From Salinigranum marinum (lineage in GTDB: Archaea; Halobacteriota; Halobacteria; Halobacteriales; Haloferacaceae), in contig NZ_CP100461.1 of assembly GCF_024228675.1 (NCBI RefSeq), positions 310,001 to 374,000 of the forward strand: a stretch of DNA of 64,000 nucleotides, given 5' to 3'. Below the pieces are notes generated by a model, which had not been told where the DNA came from, ran no database searches, and was given only the letters and a program-made list of their open reading frames with translations. The position numbers and the translations under genes were made by a program. Shown here in pieces: positions 62,287-64,000 of the stretch; position 1 is the stretch's first letter; every line of letters starts with the position of its first letter.

Positions 62287-62488
62287 TCGTCTCTTCGTAC
62301 CCGTCCGCCCCACGCGCGCCTAAGCGTTCCGGACGGACGGACGGACGAGTCGATCCCGGTCGGAGGGACGAGCCGAGCAGCCAGCACGGGTCGGTCGGTG
62401 TTCAGGCGAACCGCGACGGTTCGGGACGCGACGCGCCGCGACGAGCCTCCGGCGGAGTTATTGTCGGCGGCGGCGATGCCCAGGCCGC

Positions 62489-63580
62489 ATGGTGCCACAC
62501 CTGCGCGACTACTTCGACGCGTTCACCCGCCGCGACTGGCAGACGCTCGACCCGGCCGCCGTCGACGACCCCGTCCGAGTGGCGCTGGTCGGCCTCGGCT
62601 GGTTCACCCGCGAGTGGGCCCTGCCGGGCGTCCAGCGGTCGGCGTTCACCGAGGCGACGGTCGTGACGGACGTCGACGCCGAGGCGGTCGCCACGGTCGC
62701 GGCCGAACACGATCTCGTCGGGCTCTCTACCGAGGAGTTCCGGGACGGTGTGGCCGCCGACCAGTACGACGCGGTGTACGTCGCGACGCCGAACGCCGCT
62801 CATCTCGAGTACGTCGAACGCGCGGCCGACCGGGGGAAGGCCGTCCTGTGCGAGAAACCGCTCGAAGCGACGGTCGATCGGGCCGAGCGGGCGGTCGCCG
62901 CCTGCGAGGCGGCGGGCGTCCCGCTGATGGTCGGCTACCGGATGCAGACGGAACCCGCAGTGCGCCGCGTCAAAGCGCTCCTCGACGAGGGGTTCGTCGG
63001 CGACGTCGTCCACGTCCACGCGACCATGTCGCAGACGATGCTCGGCGAGCTCACCGACGCGACCGACCAGTGGCGACTGGACGCCGACCAGTCGGGCGGC
63101 TGTGCGCTCATGGACCTCGGGGTGTACCCGATCAACACCACGCGGTTCCTGCTCGACGCCGACCCCACCCGCGTGTTCGGCCACACCCGCTCGGAGCACG
63201 TGGCCTTCGACGCTGTCGACGAACACGCCGCCTTCCAGCTCGCCTTCCCCGAGGACGTCCACGCGCTCTGTACGGTGAGTCAGAACGCACAGCACGCGAG
63301 CCGCCTGGAGATCACCGGCACCGAGGGGCGACTCGTCCTCGACCCGGCGTTCTACGAGCGCGAGGAGCGCGCCGCCCGCATCGTCCGCGGGGGCGTGGCG
63401 GCCGACCTCGAGTTCGAACCGGTCCACCAGCTCGAAGAGGAAGCCGCCTACTTCGGTCACCACCTGCTCACCGACACCGCGTTCCACCCCGACGGGCGAC
63501 ACGCCCTGACCGACATGCGGGTTCTGGACGCTATCTACGAGTCCGCGGCGACCGGCAGTCCGGTGTCCTTGTCGTTGTGA
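62489..63580 (+). CDS. gfo6: Gfo/Idh/MocA oxidoreductase (Gfo6/xylose dehydrogenase-like)
   Basis: 363 aa. After an N-terminal ~28-residue extension (LRDYFDAFTRRDWQTLDPAA), VRVALVGLGWFTREWALPGV carries the G-x-G-x-x-x NADP motif. YVATPNAAHLEYVERAADRG, AVLCEKPLEATVDRAERAV (EKP) and GGCALMDLGVYPINTTRFLL (D-x-G-x-Y) are the Gfo/Idh signatures. The N-terminal extension and the CEKPLEATV block match the haloarchaeal Gfo6/D-xylose 1-dehydrogenase group. It fits the sugar-catabolism neighbourhood. Confidence 0.82.
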   Translation: MVPHLRDYFDAFTRRDWQTLDPAAVDDPVRVALVGLGWFTREWALPGVQRSAFTEATVVTDVDAEAVATVAAEHDLVGLSTEEFRDGVAADQYDAVYVATPNAAHLEYVERAADRGKAVLCEKPLEATVDRAERAVAACEAAGVPLMVGYRMQTEPAVRRVKALLDEGFVGDVVHVHATMSQTMLGELTDATDQWRLDADQSGGCALMDLGVYPINTTRFLLDADPTRVFGHTRSEHVAFDAVDEHAAFQLAFPEDVHALCTVSQNAQHASRLEITGTEGRLVLDPAFYEREERAARIVRGGVAADLEFEPVHQLEEEAAYFGHHLLTDTAFHPDGRHALTDMRVLDAIYESAATGSPVSLSL

Positions 63581-63658
63581 GGAGTCACGGCGTGCGTCCG
63601 AGCCGCTGACTTCACCTGCCGCCGCCCACGCGAACTGGGTCGCGCTCGGCCCGCTCGC

Positions 63659-64000
63659 CTACCCGTTGATCCCGTACACGTCACCGGACCAGTCGCGCGC
63701 GGGCGTGTCGTACACCGGGCGGTCGCGGTCGCGGTCGTCGAGGCGGCGGAGGTCGGCGTCGTCCAGCGCCCAGTCCAGGTCGGCGTTCGCCCGGACGTGT
63801 GCGGGCGACGAGGACTTGGGGAGGACGACGATGTCGCGTTCGAGCGCCCAGTTGAGCACGACCTGTGCGGGCGAGCGCTCGTAGCGGTCGGCCAGTTCCT
63901 GGACGACCTCGTCGGCGAACACTTCGGCACGGGCCAGCGGCGCGGCGGCCTCGACGACGGTGTCGGTGTCTCGACAGTAGTCGACGAGGTCGGGCCGCTG
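63659..64000 (-). CDS. Aldo/keto reductase, C-terminal part (runs off the window)
   Basis: The minus strand reads QRPDLVDYCRDTDTVVEAAA at the window edge, then PLARAEVFADEVVQELADRY, SPAQVVLNWALERDIVVLPK and SSSPAHVRANADLDWALDDA, ending DWSGDVYGING. PAQVVLNWALERDIVVLPKS and the NADPH-contacting SSPAHVRAN are aldo/keto-reductase signatures. About 114 residues are present; the catalytic D-Y-K-H part lies beyond position 64000. Confidence 0.88.
   Translation of the reverse strand, partial: QRPDLVDYCRDTDTVVEAAAPLARAEVFADEVVQELADRYERSPAQVVLNWALERDIVVLPKSSSPAHVRANADLDWALDDADLRRLDDRDRDRPVYDTPARDWSGDVYGING

Overview
The window looks like part of a haloarchaeal (class Halobacteria) chromosome or megaplasmid. 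The evidence is high GC with acidic proteins, a TFB, an Orc1/Cdc6, a Tat-secreted Thr/Pro-rich protein, sequon-rich surface proteins, HVO-type zinc-finger microproteins and IS elements of haloarchaeal families. No tRNA, rRNA or CRISPR array was seen.

Region 1 (about 0.2-8.8 kb and 28.5-52 kb) is a surface-glycan (N-glycosylation or exopolysaccharide) island. It holds two Wzx-like flippases, several GT4 and GT2 glycosyltransferases (one GT2 has rhamnosyltransferase-like motifs), a complete dTDP-rhamnose set (rmlA, rmlD, rmlB, rmlC), two sulfatase-superfamily enzymes, a polytopic membrane protein, a GT39/ArnT-like transferase, a large sequon-rich membrane protein and an SDR epimerase. Much of it is AT-rich compared with its surroundings, and it carries decayed paralogues (rmlA', rmlC', a GT4', a frameshifted NUDIX gene). 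Two IS elements with readable terminal inverted repeats (31545-32990 and 33083-34154) split it.

Region 2 (about 9-30 kb) is a mobile and selfish-gene zone. It contains a candidate replication origin (five copies of a TCGCGAGTGTA repeat, in both orientations) upstream of orc1/cdc6, a divergent TFB, VapBC, MNT-HEPN, AbrB-PIN and MNT-HepT(truncated) toxin-antitoxin pairs, a TnpB with a 39-aa partner, an HNH nuclease behind a translationally coupled microprotein, and a compact wHTH / Cys-rich / Mrr-nuclease cluster. The most striking observation is structural: two unrelated toxin-antitoxin modules (VapBC and MNT-HEPN) each sit between the 3' end of a normal gene (a lipoprotein gene and a TFB gene) and a decayed second copy of that same 3' end.

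Region 3 (about 52-56 kb) is a short accessory stretch. It holds several unknown genes, including a three-gene operon that ends in a helical-repeat protein, an IS200/IS605 right-end relic, and a nucleotidyltransferase gene broken by two amber codons.

Region 4 (56-64 kb) is a high-GC, ordinary metabolic segment for sugar use: alpha/beta hydrolase, GH42 beta-galactosidase, GH4 alpha-glycosidase, methyltransferase, flavodoxin-like protein, JAMM metalloprotease, Gfo/Idh sugar dehydrogenase and an aldo/keto reductase that runs off the right edge.
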